Assembly (NCBI GenBank): GCA_005765155.1
Contig: VCCP01000002.1
Location: forward strand, 1,922,001 to 1,986,000
Source: Zelopaecilomyces penicillatus
Taxonomy: Eukaryota; Ascomycota; Sordariomycetes; Hypocreales; Pseudodiploosporaceae
DNA length: 64,000 nucleotides
Reading direction: 5' to 3'
Under the pieces are notes generated by a model. That model was not told the origin of the DNA. It was given only the letters and a program-made list of their open reading frames with translations, and ran no database searches. Made by a program: the position numbers and the translations under genes. Positions 13,301 through 25,132 of the stretch are shown here, piece by piece (the first letter of the stretch is position 1; every line of letters begins with the position of its first letter).

Positions 13301-14332
13301 CAGCACAGCCTTGAAAGACTCAGATAGTTCTGGAGATGTGAAAGGCTGTTCCTTGGAAAGGGCGTTTGTTATATCTTCGTCGCCTTGTGTTGCGTTGTCT
13401 GAAATGGCTTCAGCCCCATCACCCTCTAATGATTTACGGCTTTCCGGTGTTGTACCACAAACTCCAAGAATGTCCCAGCTAAAGGCCTTGACGAATATAA
13501 CCAGTAACGGAAGATTAGTGTGCTCCCTATCATAGCCCAAAAGGTCTTTTAGAACCTCCAGGGGAAATGGTTCAGCACCGCCAGGCCGACCAGATGTATT
13601 TCGTGGTTTGAGCTCTATCGACTTCCCAGCCGCACCCTTAGTAGCATCGTCAGGCCTGGTAGCATCATCAAGAGTTCTGAGAACACCGACGAGCCATAGT
13701 TCTGTTATAACTCGGAGAAGTGCTCGCTGGCGAACTATGCGCTCCTTTTCTTCCTTCTCGCGCGCTTCTAAAGCTAAACTTTTGAGGAGACTCTTGTCAG
13801 GGGTAGCCATGCCCTTCCCCAGCATCCAAGCGAGATACTCGGTGTATTCGGTGGTGCCAAACCGCTGGTGAAGAGCACTAACTATCTCCACGCCAGCCTC
13901 AATCTCCCCGGGCGACTTAAGTCGACAAAGACCTTCATAACAAGCCGATATAATCTCCGAAAGATATTTGTGCAAGCTCAGTGTACGGATCTCGTGTAAA
14001 AAGGTTGCGAGTGTCGCGGAAGTGACAGCGGTTCGAAGTCGTTTTATAAACGCAGTGTTCTTTTTAAGTGACGAGTCAAGTGTGCTGCTAACGGAGAACA
14101 AATCTTAAAGCCCTATAGTCAGCTCGAGGTTGTTTGTTGTCATGGGACAGGTAGAAGTGCACCTCTGTTACCATCCCATACTCGATCGTTCAGAGCGCGA
14201 AGCTCTCCTAAAATGATGTTCAGCTTTTGTTTGGGCGCGGGGGGGGGGGGGGGGGGGGGTGTAAAGTAAAATGCAACAATGCATAATGCACATCATGGGT
14301 GCCAGGTACCTACGTTTTCGTGTGCGATCCAT
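10381..14332 (-). CDS. NMD2: Nonsense-mediated mRNA decay factor Nmd2/Upf2
   Basis: Scaffold of the NMD complex that bridges Upf3 and Upf1 on mRNAs with premature stops. I reconstruct nine exons: 14332-14314, 14207-14172, 14103-12059, 12005-11714, 11661-11507, 11408-11115, 11057-10758, 10688-10550 and 10484-10381. The sum is 3384 nt, or 1127 residues, the usual size. The start MDRTRKRELRALN is assembled across a 19-nt first exon and a 36-nt second exon, and reads into LDSSLKKNTAFIKRL. MIF4G-type helical repeats follow; the third includes KYLGELYNYRML. An acidic Ser/Asp/Glu stretch lies in exon 6. The Upf1-binding type C-terminus has EREYAKMMADS, and the end reads VRKLQLSDVDW. Intron 2 has an unusual AAG acceptor. 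The choice between GAG and CAG acceptors before exon 7 is uncertain. Confidence 0.92.
14239..14259. repeat. Run of 21 G in nmd2 intron 1
   Basis: The plus strand carries 21 consecutive G. On the transcribed minus strand this is a C tract inside intron 1 (14208-14313), upstream of the branch-like GCTGAAC and the TTTTAG acceptor. It may serve as a polypyrimidine tract. Run length is likely to vary between isolates and may be wrong in assembly. Confidence 0.85.
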
Positions 14333-14814
14333 GTGAGTCCACGTTATGCTGCTGTGCAAATGAGGCCGAAAAACTGGCCAAGGATCTCACATGTAGGCTG
14401 CTATGAAGTCATGTAGTGCGCGAGCAAGCAATACCCTGACTGTGCCAAGTAAGTCTACATCGGCACGTCTCATGCGCAGTAAAGACAAACTGATGATGAT
14501 TGACACTAATTCTCTGGGGAGAACCAGCACTGTGCTTTGATATCAACGACTTATCTTAGTAGTAGGAGTAAATGATATTACAGGCGCTTTGGTCAGTGTT
14601 GTTACTATTGCCACCGACTCGAGCCAACGTCTCCAAGAATAAGCTGCGGGGGAATTGGCATGTGTTGCAGTGACTGAGATTTCGTTTAGCAGGTAATTAT
14701 GTTACCCCAGCTACTGGTGCCACGCCCCACTTTTTAGGTTCTCGCATTTGCTCGCACCACCTTTGGTGGTGCTCATCACCCAAATAGTTATATCACTAAA
14801 GTAGCCACTTTTTC
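14333..14814. promoter_or_regulatory. Upstream region of nmd2, up to the A+T-rich border
   Basis: Ordinary-composition DNA between the nmd2 start and the abrupt onset of A+T-rich sequence near 14,815. It should hold the nmd2 promoter. I see no other gene and no specific site. Confidence 0.4.
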
Positions 14815-17800
14815 AGCCTTTTAAAGCTATCTATAATATACAAAGTATATTCCCAGCTTTAAATCCTAAATAATAAAAGGTTATAAAAGACCCTTTAATT
14901 ATTATTAATAAGCTTTTTTTATAGCTTTAAAAATATATATATTTTATATTTTATATAATTATATTTTATTTTATTTATAATCTTTATAATTAATCTTATT
15001 CTTTTAATCTTATTAATTATTTATTATTATATTATTTAATATCTATTAATTATATTAAGAGTATTATTTAATTTTAATATTTTATTTTTTAAGGCTTAAT
15101 ATTATAAAGCTATTTATTTAATCTTTTTTATATAATAAAGATTGATTTTTATTTATAAAAACTTAATAATAATAATATATAAATTATAATAAATTATAAA
15201 TTATCTTTTTATTATAAGATTTTTTAAAATAATAAATATTTAAGCTTTTTTATAATCTTATTTATTTATTTTAATATTATAAAATCTTAAATATAAAGGG
15301 ATTATATTTAACTTTTATAAAGATATTTATATATATATATATATTTAATAGATATTTAAAATATATATTATTATTTTAAAAACAAAATTTAAATATATAA
15401 AATATAATAATATATTTAAATATTTATTTTTAATTTATTAAATATAATTAAAATATTGAATACTAATAATATTTATAAAACTATTATAAATTATATAATT
15501 TAAAGCTTTAATATAATAATATTTATAATATTAAAAAACTATAATATTAAATAATTAAATAAGATATATAAGATATAAAGATATTATAAAAAAAATTATA
15601 TTTTTAATAAAGTTTAATAAGCTTTATTATATAATAAGATTTAAAATTATTAAAAATAAAAATATATTTATAATTAATTAATATTATAAATTAATAAAAA
15701 TATTTAATTTAAATAAAATTAACTTTATTATTTAAAGAATTTATTAATAAAAAGGATATAATTATAATATATTTTAATTTAAATAATTAATATTATAAAG
15801 ATATATATTTAAGATTATTAAATATAAAATAAATAAAAATATTTTTTTATTAATAAAAATAGCTTTAATAATAATAATAATCTTTTTCTTTTTAAATATA
15901 TTAAATAAATATATTCTTTTTCTTTTATAATAATAAAAGCTAGTTTTATTTATATTTTAAATCTTTTTATAGCTTTTTCAACTTTTTAATATATTCTTTA
16001 ATTTTAAAAGAATATTTAAATGTTTAATAATTTAATTTAAATCTTATTAATATTTTTTTAAAATAATTATAATATTAAAGAAAATATATAATTTAAATCT
16101 TTTATAATATATATTAATATAAAAGATATATTTAAAGATTATTTAAATCAGATATAATTTATAGCTTTAATAATAAACTTTAAATATATAATAAAATTAA
16201 TATTATTTTAATGATTTATATTAAAATATAATATATTTTCTTTTTTTTAATTAAATTTAATAATATATATAGATTTATTTTATTTTTTATATTAATATAT
16301 TAAGAATAATATTAAAGGGTTATAATATAATATTAAATTATTAAACTATTATTATAATTTTTAAGCTTAAATTTTTTTTAAAATTAAGGTATTTATAATA
16401 AACATTTTATAATTTTACTTTTTATTATTATTATTATTATTATTATTAAGATTATATATAAATTTAAAAATAAAGATTAAAAGAATAATTATTTAAATTT
16501 ATATTTATTAACATAATAAATATTATATTTAATAATATAAATAAAAATAAAAATCTAAAAGATAAAATATAATATAAATAATATTATTTTAAGATTAAAT
16601 TTAATAATAATATATATTATAAATCATTAAATAAAATACCCTTTATTTATATTTTAATTAAATAAATATATATTTTAATTTATTTAAAATAGTATTTAAA
16701 AGAGATATTATTAGCTTAATATAATATATTAAATAAATAAAATATTTAGAAATATATAAATTAATATATTTTATTTATAATAGTAATTAAAGGTTTATTT
16801 ATTATTATATATATTTATTTTATAAATTAGGTTTTTATATAATTTAATATAATAATTATATATTAAATAAATTAATAATAAGATTATATATTAAGATAAT
16901 ATTTTGAAAAGTAATTATATAATACTTTAAAGATTTATATAAAAATAAAATAAAAATATTAAATAAAACTTATATTTAATAATATAATTAAAATAAATAT
17001 ATAAAATTAATTATCAAATATTATTAAATAATATTATTTTTAATAATCCTTTATGTTTAAAGGCTTTATAATAAATTAATAAAAAAATTATATATATATT
17101 CTATTTTTCTTTTATAAAATTAAAATAATTTTTATATATTCTTTTATTTTAAATAAATTATAATTTATATTTAATATAAAAATATTTAAAAGATAATCAA
17201 GTTTTAATATAGATAAATTAATATTAAAAATAAAAATATTTTTTCTTTTAAATTATTTTAAAATATATATTTAAATAGAATTTATTTTATAATTTATAAT
17301 AATTAAAATATTATATAAATCTTTTATTTTATTATAATTTATAGATTTCTTTTTTATATAATTATAATATTATTTTAAAATTTTAATATATTTAAATATT
17401 ATTAAATTAATTAAAGAGTTTTATTTTTAATTAATAATATTATAATATTTAATAAATAAATAAATAAAAGAATTATATTAATTATTTTATATTTTTCTTT
17501 ATATAATATTATATATATTATAAATATAAGAATTAAAATTATATTTTATTATTAATTAATAATATAAATAATAAGATTTATTTATACTTAAATAAATATT
17601 TTAAATAATTAAAAATTATATTTATTATTATATAAAAAGATTTTAAATATAATTATTAAAAGTTTAAAATTTAAGCTTAAATTTTAAATATAAATATAAA
17701 ATAAATTTAATTTAAATTTTATTAATATTAAAAGAAAATTAATTAATAAATATTTAAATAATTTTTAGATTAATTATAAAATAATTAATTAATTCTTTAA

Positions 17801-18685
17801 ATTTAATATATATATTATTATTCTTTTATAATCCTTTTATTTAATTTTAATTTTATTCTTTATATTTTTTTATATATATTATTTTATATTATTATTTAAT
17901 TATATAAATATTATATTATTATATATATAATAATTTCTTTATAAATATTTTATTTTAATATAAAGATAATATATTATTTATTTAAACTTTAAATTTAAAC
18001 TTTAAATATAAATATAAAATAAATATAATTTATATTTTATTAATATAATTTATAATAAGCTAGCCTTAAAAAGGCTTAAATAATAGCTAATACTTTTATT
18101 ATTAATATAATATATACTATTTATTATACAAGTAAATAAAAGGATATATATTAATAATACTATTAATATTATTAATATAGCTGTTTATAAAGCCTTTTTA
18201 TATTATTCTTTTAGGTTATATTTTAAGCTTTACTTAAGCCTATAATATAATTAAAAGAATTAAAAAGAATTTAATTTAATTTTATTAATATTATTCTTAT
18301 ATTGATTTCTAATAATTATAAAACTAGATTATTTAAATACTTTTAAAGTTTAATAAATAAATTAAATTATTTTTATAAATCTTTTAATTAATTAATAAAT
18401 TTTAAAATTCTTGTTTAATTTTAATTTCTATTTTTCTTTTATTAAGAATTTAATAGTATAATTTTATTTTATTTAATTTATTTAATTATTCTTTTTTATA
18501 CTAATATATTAATATAAAGATTACTTCTATATTCTTTAAATTTAAATAAATAAAGATATAAGATTTAAAGATATATTAGATATATAAGACTTTATAATGA
18601 CTTTTTTATCAATATAATATAATTAATTACTCTTATATTTTATAATATAAAAATCACTTCTTAATATACGAAAATTATATATATT
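14815..18685. other. Extremely A+T-rich block, no recognisable content
   Basis: About 3.9 kb composed almost only of A and T, with scattered G and C mostly in AAG/CTT/AGC contexts. Stops occur in every frame. It looks like the end state of RIP on repeated DNA, but I can match it to none of the elements further right. A TTA microsatellite lies near 16,423-16,449. Both borders are sharp. Confidence 0.75.
16423..16449. repeat. TTA/TAT trinucleotide microsatellite
   Basis: About nine tandem ATT units inside the A+T-rich block. It may be just a by-product of base composition. Confidence 0.6.
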
Positions 18686-18972
18686 ATAAGATCACTTGAC
18701 CTAGACAAGAAACCGGCCGGCCACATGCCGCATGACATCCTATTCAACCCCTTCTACCCGGTTAGTCTTCTACCTATCTCCGCTCGTCTCTTCGCTCAAA
18801 ACTCCTCTCCTATTGGATGTGCTTTCTAATCTCATCAACGTGAGACAAGCGACCCCATTGCCTACATATCTTTCCTAGGAGAGCGCCTGTACATCAAAGT
18901 TTCTTGTTCTCCTTTATACCCACAAGGCTATTGACGGCTGCGCGTGGATTCCATACACGAAGGGGCATCAGC
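18686..18972. promoter_or_regulatory. Short upstream region of the MCH1-like gene
   Basis: Only about 290 nt of normal-composition DNA separates the A+T-rich block from the start codon of the transporter. It is C- and pyrimidine-rich, as is common in fungal promoters and 5' leaders. No defined site was recognised. Confidence 0.4.
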
Positions 18973-20902
18973 ATGCGGCAAGATGAACAAATGCACCGGA
19001 AACGATTTGTCGCAAGCATTGCAGCGACCTTGATCTCCCTAGCATGCGGTACTAATGTAAGCAGTCACCCACTCACCATCAGCTCTCTGATTCTCCTCGT
19101 CTTCGATTGGTATCTGTTTTCTTTACTATAGCGTGGCCTTTGCGGTTTCATAAATTGGCAAGGATTTTGCTGATTATCATTCGTTTTCTTCCCAGTATGT
19201 TTACTCGGCATGGGCACCCCAGTTCGCCGAGAGACTGAAACTTTCAGCTACTGAAAGCAATCTTGTCGGTTTATTTGGCAATTTGGGCATGTACTCTATG
19301 GGTGTCCCAATTGGCATGTTCGTAGATCATCGTGGTTCTAGACCTGCCGTCTTCGTTGGGGCCATGCTCCTCGCCGTTGGTTATTTCCCCCTACACCAGG
19401 CCTATGACAGTGCCACTGGGTCAATCGTTTTTTTTTGCTTTCTTTCATACTTATCTGGACTCGGTAGTTGCATGGCCTTTGCAGGAGCTGTGAAGACATC
19501 TGCCCTCAATTGGCCCCATCACCGTGGCACTGCTACCGCATTTCCTTTGGCTGCTTTCGGGCTCAGTGCATTTTTCTTCTCTATTTTTGGTGCCCTTCTA
19601 TTTCCCGGAAATCCAAGCGCCTTTTTGATGCTTTTATCATCGGGGACTTTTAGTTTAACAACTCTCGGGTTCTTTTTTCTCAAGGTCTACCCTCACACAT
19701 CCTATCACATCATACCTCACCAGGACGCTGCTCCACAACACCTCTTATGCAATCCACAGCAGCTCCAGCGAAATACGTCTGATTCTGGCGTTCCTAGGCG
19801 TTCTACTTTGGCAAACGTGGAGCTTGCCAGTCCTAATACGTCAGTTAAATCCTCCACTATTCAACGTTCAGGAGCTTTCACGGAAGCATTTCTTTCACCT
19901 CAGCCAATCAATGCGACTAGCACTGGCGATTTAAGTGGTGAATATGATACTCACGAATCTGCCGCGGACGAGACCTCATCCTTGATGTCGAGTTCCGCCG
20001 CAGCCGAGCTCATGGAGACTAGTAATGTTGATTTGGATCGTTCTCGCCGAGTAGATATCAGAGGCTTAGACCTATTGCGCGCCGTAGAGTTTTGGCAACT
20101 TTTTTCAATCATGGCGATCCTGGCAGGTACAGGCCTGATGACTATAAAGTATGCATTCTTATTATCACATCGCCCAACAGTTACATAAAAGTCTATCATT
20201 GTTAACTTCACATCTTTAGTAACATCGGAAACGACACCAATGCACTATGGAAGCATTATGATAGTTCGATTGATGAGAGCTTTCTTATTCATCACCAACA
20301 GATGCATGTGTCCATCTTATCTGTCTGTAGCTTTGTGGGGAGGCTTTCAAGTGGTAAGTTATTGACTATGTTTGAAGTACAGTTTATTGGATGGATGCCA
20401 ACCTACCTAATACTCTTCAGGTATCGGCTCAGATTTTTTGGTAAAAAACCTCCATGCCAGTCGCATCTGGTGTTTGGCTGTAGCCAGTGCCGTCTTTCTA
20501 CTCGCTCAGATCTGTGCCCTCACCATTGAGAATCCTCACCTTCTCGTTTTTGTTTCCAGCCTCTCAGGATTGGGATACGGCATCCTTTTTGGTGTGTTCC
20601 CGTCTATTGTCGCAGAGTCATTTGGTATCCGCGGCTTGAGCCAAAACTGGGGTTTCATAACACTTGCTCCAGTTGCTTCATCAAATGTGTTCAATCTTTT
20701 CTATGGAAATGTATATGATGCGCACAGTGTCGTGGAATCAAATGGAGAGCGCTCTTGCCACGAAGGTCGTAGGTGCTACCGTGCTGCATACTGGCTCACC
20801 ACATCAGCATGCTTCGTTGGGTTTTGCTTTACCTTGCTCATAATTCGTTATCGGCAAATCAATAAACTTAGGAGTGATAGGAAATTAAGAGAACAGGATT
20901 AA
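18973..20902 (+). CDS. MCH1: Major facilitator transporter, Mch1 type
   Basis: Membrane transporter of the fungal Mch1 family, which resembles monocarboxylate permeases; yeast Mch1 is placed in the vacuolar membrane and its substrate is unknown. Exons are 18973-19056, 19196-20148, 20220-20353 and 20421-20902 (1653 nt, 550 residues). Splicing gives ACGTN-YVYSAWAPQF, then MTINNIGNDTNALW, then GRLSSGIGSDFL, all family-conserved. Hydrophobic segments fit about twelve helices. The loop in the middle is long, Ser/Thr-rich and hydrophilic (around RRSTLANVELASPN to RRVDIRGLDLL). The start MRQDEQMHRKRF is the first ATG in frame before helix 1. There are no stops or frameshifts, although RIP-like DNA lies close on both sides, which argues that the gene is under selection. 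Confidence 0.88.
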
Positions 20903-20939
20903 AATAGAGTATTGCTATTCGCACCATAAAAAAATTGCT

Positions 20940-22427
20940 ATTCGGATCATATAGCCTATACACCACCCAAATTTTTGCGCATACCCCCTCTAACTCATGC
21001 CCATATACCTAAAATTAGCTGTGCAATACTGGCACTTTAAAGGCCGCTATAAAGTTATATACAGGCCATAACAGCCTTGTTAAACAACCTTTATACTTTA
21101 GCTTGTAATACTATAATTTTGCCTTGATAAGCAGTATAGCTAGCTATAAGATAACTAAATATTAATATTTGCTATATCCCCTTATAATTTAAAGTTAAAA
21201 GTATCTTTAATTAGCCTTTATTAATATATTAATTAAATAATTATATACTTAATAAATAAAGACAATTAATTATAAGATAGGAGGTAATATTAGTCTTTAT
21301 ATTAGAAGGGCTAGAGGTTAATAGCTTAAAAGATAATATATAAATTAATATATAACCTAAAGTATAATATTTTTATAAAAACCTTAAATTTAAATAAATT
21401 AATTATCTTTAAATATATTAATTAATTAGTTATATTAAAGAAATAAATTATTATTTTAATAATATATTAAAAACTCTATTATAATATATTATAATTATAT
21501 ATAAGGCTATAATAAAATTAATTAAGAGAGGAGATAATTATATAATATATAGATTATATAATATAAATAATAATACTCTTAAAGAAATATAAAATATAAA
21601 ATATAAAATATAAAATATAAAATATAAAATATAAAATATAAAATATAAAATATAAAATATAAAATATAAAATATAAAATATAAAATATAAAATATAAAAT
21701 ATAAAATATAAAATATAAAATATAAAATATATATTTCTTTATTATAAAATATTAAAATATTATAAAAATAATTTTTAATTAATATATATATTTATATATT
21801 ATATATTATATAAGTATTTAAAAATAATTATTTATTATATATAAACTATAATTTAAATTTTAAATTCTTATTTTAATATATAAAAGAAAAATATATAAAT
21901 TTATATAATAATTAATAAATAATAATAATAATTTTATTATAATATTATTCCTTATATATATATTATTATATTTATGTAAAGAAAATAATTAAAAGAGTAA
22001 TTAAATTAATAATATATTTATATTAATAATAAATACTGCCTTTAATAATAAAAGAGTAATAAAAACCAGAAAAATAAAGTATATTATAATTATTTTATAA
22101 ATAAGCTTTTTTAATATATAAATATAAATTTTGTTTTTATTAATATATAAAGAAATAATAAAAGCTTATAAAAAGTCTTATTTAATTTAGAATTTTATTT
22201 ATATATAAGATAAGCTTAATTTTATATATAAAGTCTAATTTATTTAATTAAAAAAGCTTTTTTTTATTTAAAGATAATTATAATAATTAAATAAAGCATT
22301 ATTATTAATATTTAAATAGCTATATTATTATATAATATTAAATATAGCTTTTTATAAATAAAATTATTTATAATAATCTAATCTTATAACTATTATAGAT
22401 AGGTATTAAAAATAATATTAATAAACT
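20940..22427. other. A+T-rich region between the transporter gene and the first copia LTR
   Basis: Composition falls to mostly A and T within about 100-200 nt of the transporter stop. It contains the 7-bp tandem array at 21,585-21,730. The rest looks like strongly mutated repeat DNA that I cannot assign. Confidence 0.6.
21585..21730. repeat. Tandem array of a 7-bp unit (AAATATA register)
   Basis: About 21 nearly perfect copies of the same 7-nt A/T unit run without interruption for about 146 nt. Seen directly. It is a minisatellite-like array; no spacers are present. Confidence 0.92.
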
Positions 22428-22869
22428 TATTAAAATAAGTGGGTTTTTATATAACAGCCTGACCTGTTATAAGACTAGTAGCTAGACCTATTACAGCTTA
22501 ATAGCTAAACCTGCTATAGCCCTAGCAGCCAGACCTGCTATAAGGTAGCAGCCTGACCTGCTATATCAGGCTAGACTAGTAAAATAAGGGCTTATCTCTT
22601 ATACCCCTCCCTTTTATATTATTTAGAATACTTAAAAATCTAAAGAAATATTATTTAAAATTCTTAAATAATTCCAAATAATCCTAATATTATTTAGATA
22701 TATAAGATAGCTAGATTCCTAGTTAAATCCTAGTTTCTTTTCTATATTAATAATATAATTATTTCTTTCTTCTTTTCTTTAAAATTTACTTTAAATAACT
22801 ATTCGCTATCTTTCTTCTATTACTATAACTACTAGCTTTAATTATAATCTTATATTATAAATTATAATA
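22428..22869 (+). repeat. 5' LTR of Cop-A
   Basis: About 442 nt that match the reverse complement of the LTR at 24,697-25,124 and of both Cop-C LTRs. The ends read TATTAAAATA...ATAATA, as expected from TG...CA after C-to-T and G-to-A change. It has tandem variants of an AGCAGCCTGACCTGCTATA motif near its start. Confidence 0.82.
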
Positions 22870-22886
22870 GATTATAAGCCTAAAAG
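22870..22886 (+). other. Primer binding site of Cop-A (mutated)
   Basis: GATTATAAGCCTAAAAG follows the LTR directly. It differs only by transitions from the Cop-C site GGTTATAAGCCCAGAAG, which matches the complement of the initiator tRNA-Met anticodon arm. Confidence 0.6.
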
Positions 22887-23464
22887 AATAATTATTTTAG
22901 ACTATAAAAAAAAGACTCTTTTTTCTATTATATTTAATCTCTTTATATATTAGATTTTTCACTCTTCCTTTAATTAATTAGATCTATATTTCCTATTAAT
23001 CAGAAATTATAAAAAACACTATATATATAAGAGTTAAATATTAAACCTATAGCTTATAATATAACTTACTTTTAGATTTATAGATTATTAATTTAGATTT
23101 ATAGAATTATAAGTTATAGCTTTATTAATTATATTAAATATAATTAATTATTTAAATTATTAATTAATTTTATAAAAGGCCTATATAAGACTATTAAAAT
23201 TGATTGATTAAATAAAAGTATTATATTAGCTATACTATAACTCAACTATAACTAGTATATAATAAATAACCCTTATACCTAATACCTCCTTAATTAATTA
23301 ATTAGTTTTAGGGCTTTTATTAAGACCTAGCTATTTATAGTACTGCTATAACTGGTATTTTTAGCTATTTATAATACTGTTATATAGCTATAAGCTTATT
23401 TTTAAAAGCTTATTTTTCTATTATATTGCTATAACCATGAGTTATAATAGTTTAACCTTAAAAA

Positions 23465-24690
23465 TATCAGATTAGAATCTTTTAATAGAAGAGAATTTAT
23501 TAGAATTATAAGCTCTTTAATTTTAGATATAGAAGCTTATATAATAATTATAATAGCTATAAGCCTAATTTATAGTAGTTATAGCTATTAAAATTATTAA
23601 AGAGCTGCTATAACCTTAATCTAAGCTATCTTAGCTGCTATTATAGCTAGTATAGCCTATAAATATACTAAAAGATCTAGCTTTAAAAGAGCTATTTAAG
23701 AAAATATAAGCCTTTTCAGAAGCTTATAGATTAAAAGGCCTTAATAATTATAATTAATAGCTTTAGGCCCTATTAATCCAGTTATAGGTATTTAAATTAT
23801 TTACTTTTCTTTTAAACCCTATTATAAGTCTTAACCTTAGTAATTATTATTAAGCTATTTTATTTCTATTACTTTATAATAACTGCTTATAGTATTTATA
23901 AGCCTTTATAAATTAGATTATAATATTATTAAAAGCTTATTAAATATTAAATAAGTAATACTATTATAATATTATTTTATAATATAGAACCCTTTATAAT
24001 ACCTTTTATAAGCTTAGCTTTAATAGTTATAAAGGCTTTATAAAGATATTTAATAATAAATTTAATACTTAATTTATTAAGCTATAATTAGCTTTAGTTA
24101 CTATATAGCCTATAGATTAAATAAATTAATATCTAAAGGCTATAAAAAAAGCTTTTTTATAATAGGCTGAATATTAAAGGAATAATATCAGGATTTATAT
24201 AGTGCTTAATACCTTATTAAATACCCTGAATTTATAGTTTCTTATAATAGATTTATTAAAAGAGCTATAAGATAAAAGCTCTTTAATTATAAGAGCTAGC
24301 TTTTATAGAGTTAAAGAAGCTAAGGAATCTTTTAAAAAGACCTATAAGGATTTTAAAAAGAAGGAAAAATTATTTAAATCTATTAAAAAACAATACTATA
24401 AGCCTTTTTAGAAGAATAAAAAGATAAAAAAGCCTACTATTAATAATAAGGAACCTAATAAAGCTTTCTTTATAATAGGTATTTATAACCTATTTATAGG
24501 TAATTAGAATATTATAGCTAGTACCTAAAGCTCTGATTCTAAATCTAATATAAAAGGTTTAGAAGCTATAAAGCCTAAAGAATTAACTTATAATACTTAT
24601 TATAATACTAATCTAAAGAACACCCTACTATATAATACTAGCTTAATATACTATATTATTAATAATAAAACCCTTTTTATTAATTATAAT
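23465..24690 (+). pseudogene. Cop-A gag and start of protease, degraded
   Basis: Alignable by eye to the Cop-C Gag start (MSGQD...) and to the region before its protease. There are many TAA and TAG stops. It ends at the Cop-B insertion point, near the NTGS-type protease motif. No functional product is possible. Confidence 0.65.
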
Positions 24691-24696
24691 ATCTAT

Positions 24697-25124
24697 TATT
24701 GCAATTTATAGTATAAAGTTATAACTAAAGCTAGTAGTAATAGTAGTGGAAGAAAGGCAGCGAATAATTATCTAGAGTGAAGTCTATAGAAAAGAAGAAA
24801 GAAGTGATTAAATTGCTGATAGAGAAAGAAAGCAGGATTCAACTAGGAATCTAGCTATCTTATATATCTAAATAATACTAGGATTATTTGAAATTATTTA
24901 AGAATTCCAAATAATATTTCTTTAGATTTCTAAGCATTCTAAATAATAAGAAAGGGAGAGGTATAAGGGATAAGCCCTTATTTTACTAGTCTAGCCTGAT
25001 ATAGCAGGTCAGACTGCACAGGCTTTTTAGGTCTTATAGCAGGTTTAACTACTAAGCTATAATAGGTCTAGCTACTAGTCTTATAACAGATTAGGCTGTT
25101 ATATAAAACCCACTTATTTTAATA
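24697..25124 (-). repeat. 3' LTR of Cop-B
   Basis: About 428 nt homologous to the two Cop-C LTRs in the same orientation and to the Cop-A LTR in inverse orientation. The left end is TATTGCAATTT and the right end TTTTAATA. Confidence 0.82.
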
Positions 25125-25132
25125 CTTTCTCT

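Larger units (their letters stand above)
22428..24696 (+). mobile_element. Cop-A: 5' part of a degraded Ty1/copia element, cut by Cop-B
   Basis: Forward-orientation copy of the copia family better preserved at 41,378-47,608. It holds the 5' LTR, a primer site, an untranslated leader, gag from about 23,465 and the start of the protease region. Homology to the reverse complement of Cop-C runs without a break up to about 24,690, where the reversed LTR of Cop-B begins. The 3' remainder must lie beyond the window. It is full of stops. Confidence 0.8.

Noticed and set aside
21585..21730. Regular repeat considered as a CRISPR-like array
   Set aside because: There are no spacers between units, and the DNA is eukaryotic.
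22428..25124. Inverted repeats flanking a 2-kb unit, read as a DNA transposon with terminal inverted repeats
   Set aside because: The repeats are copia LTRs with primer site and polypurine tract neighbours, and the unit between them is copia gag. Two opposed retroelements explain it.
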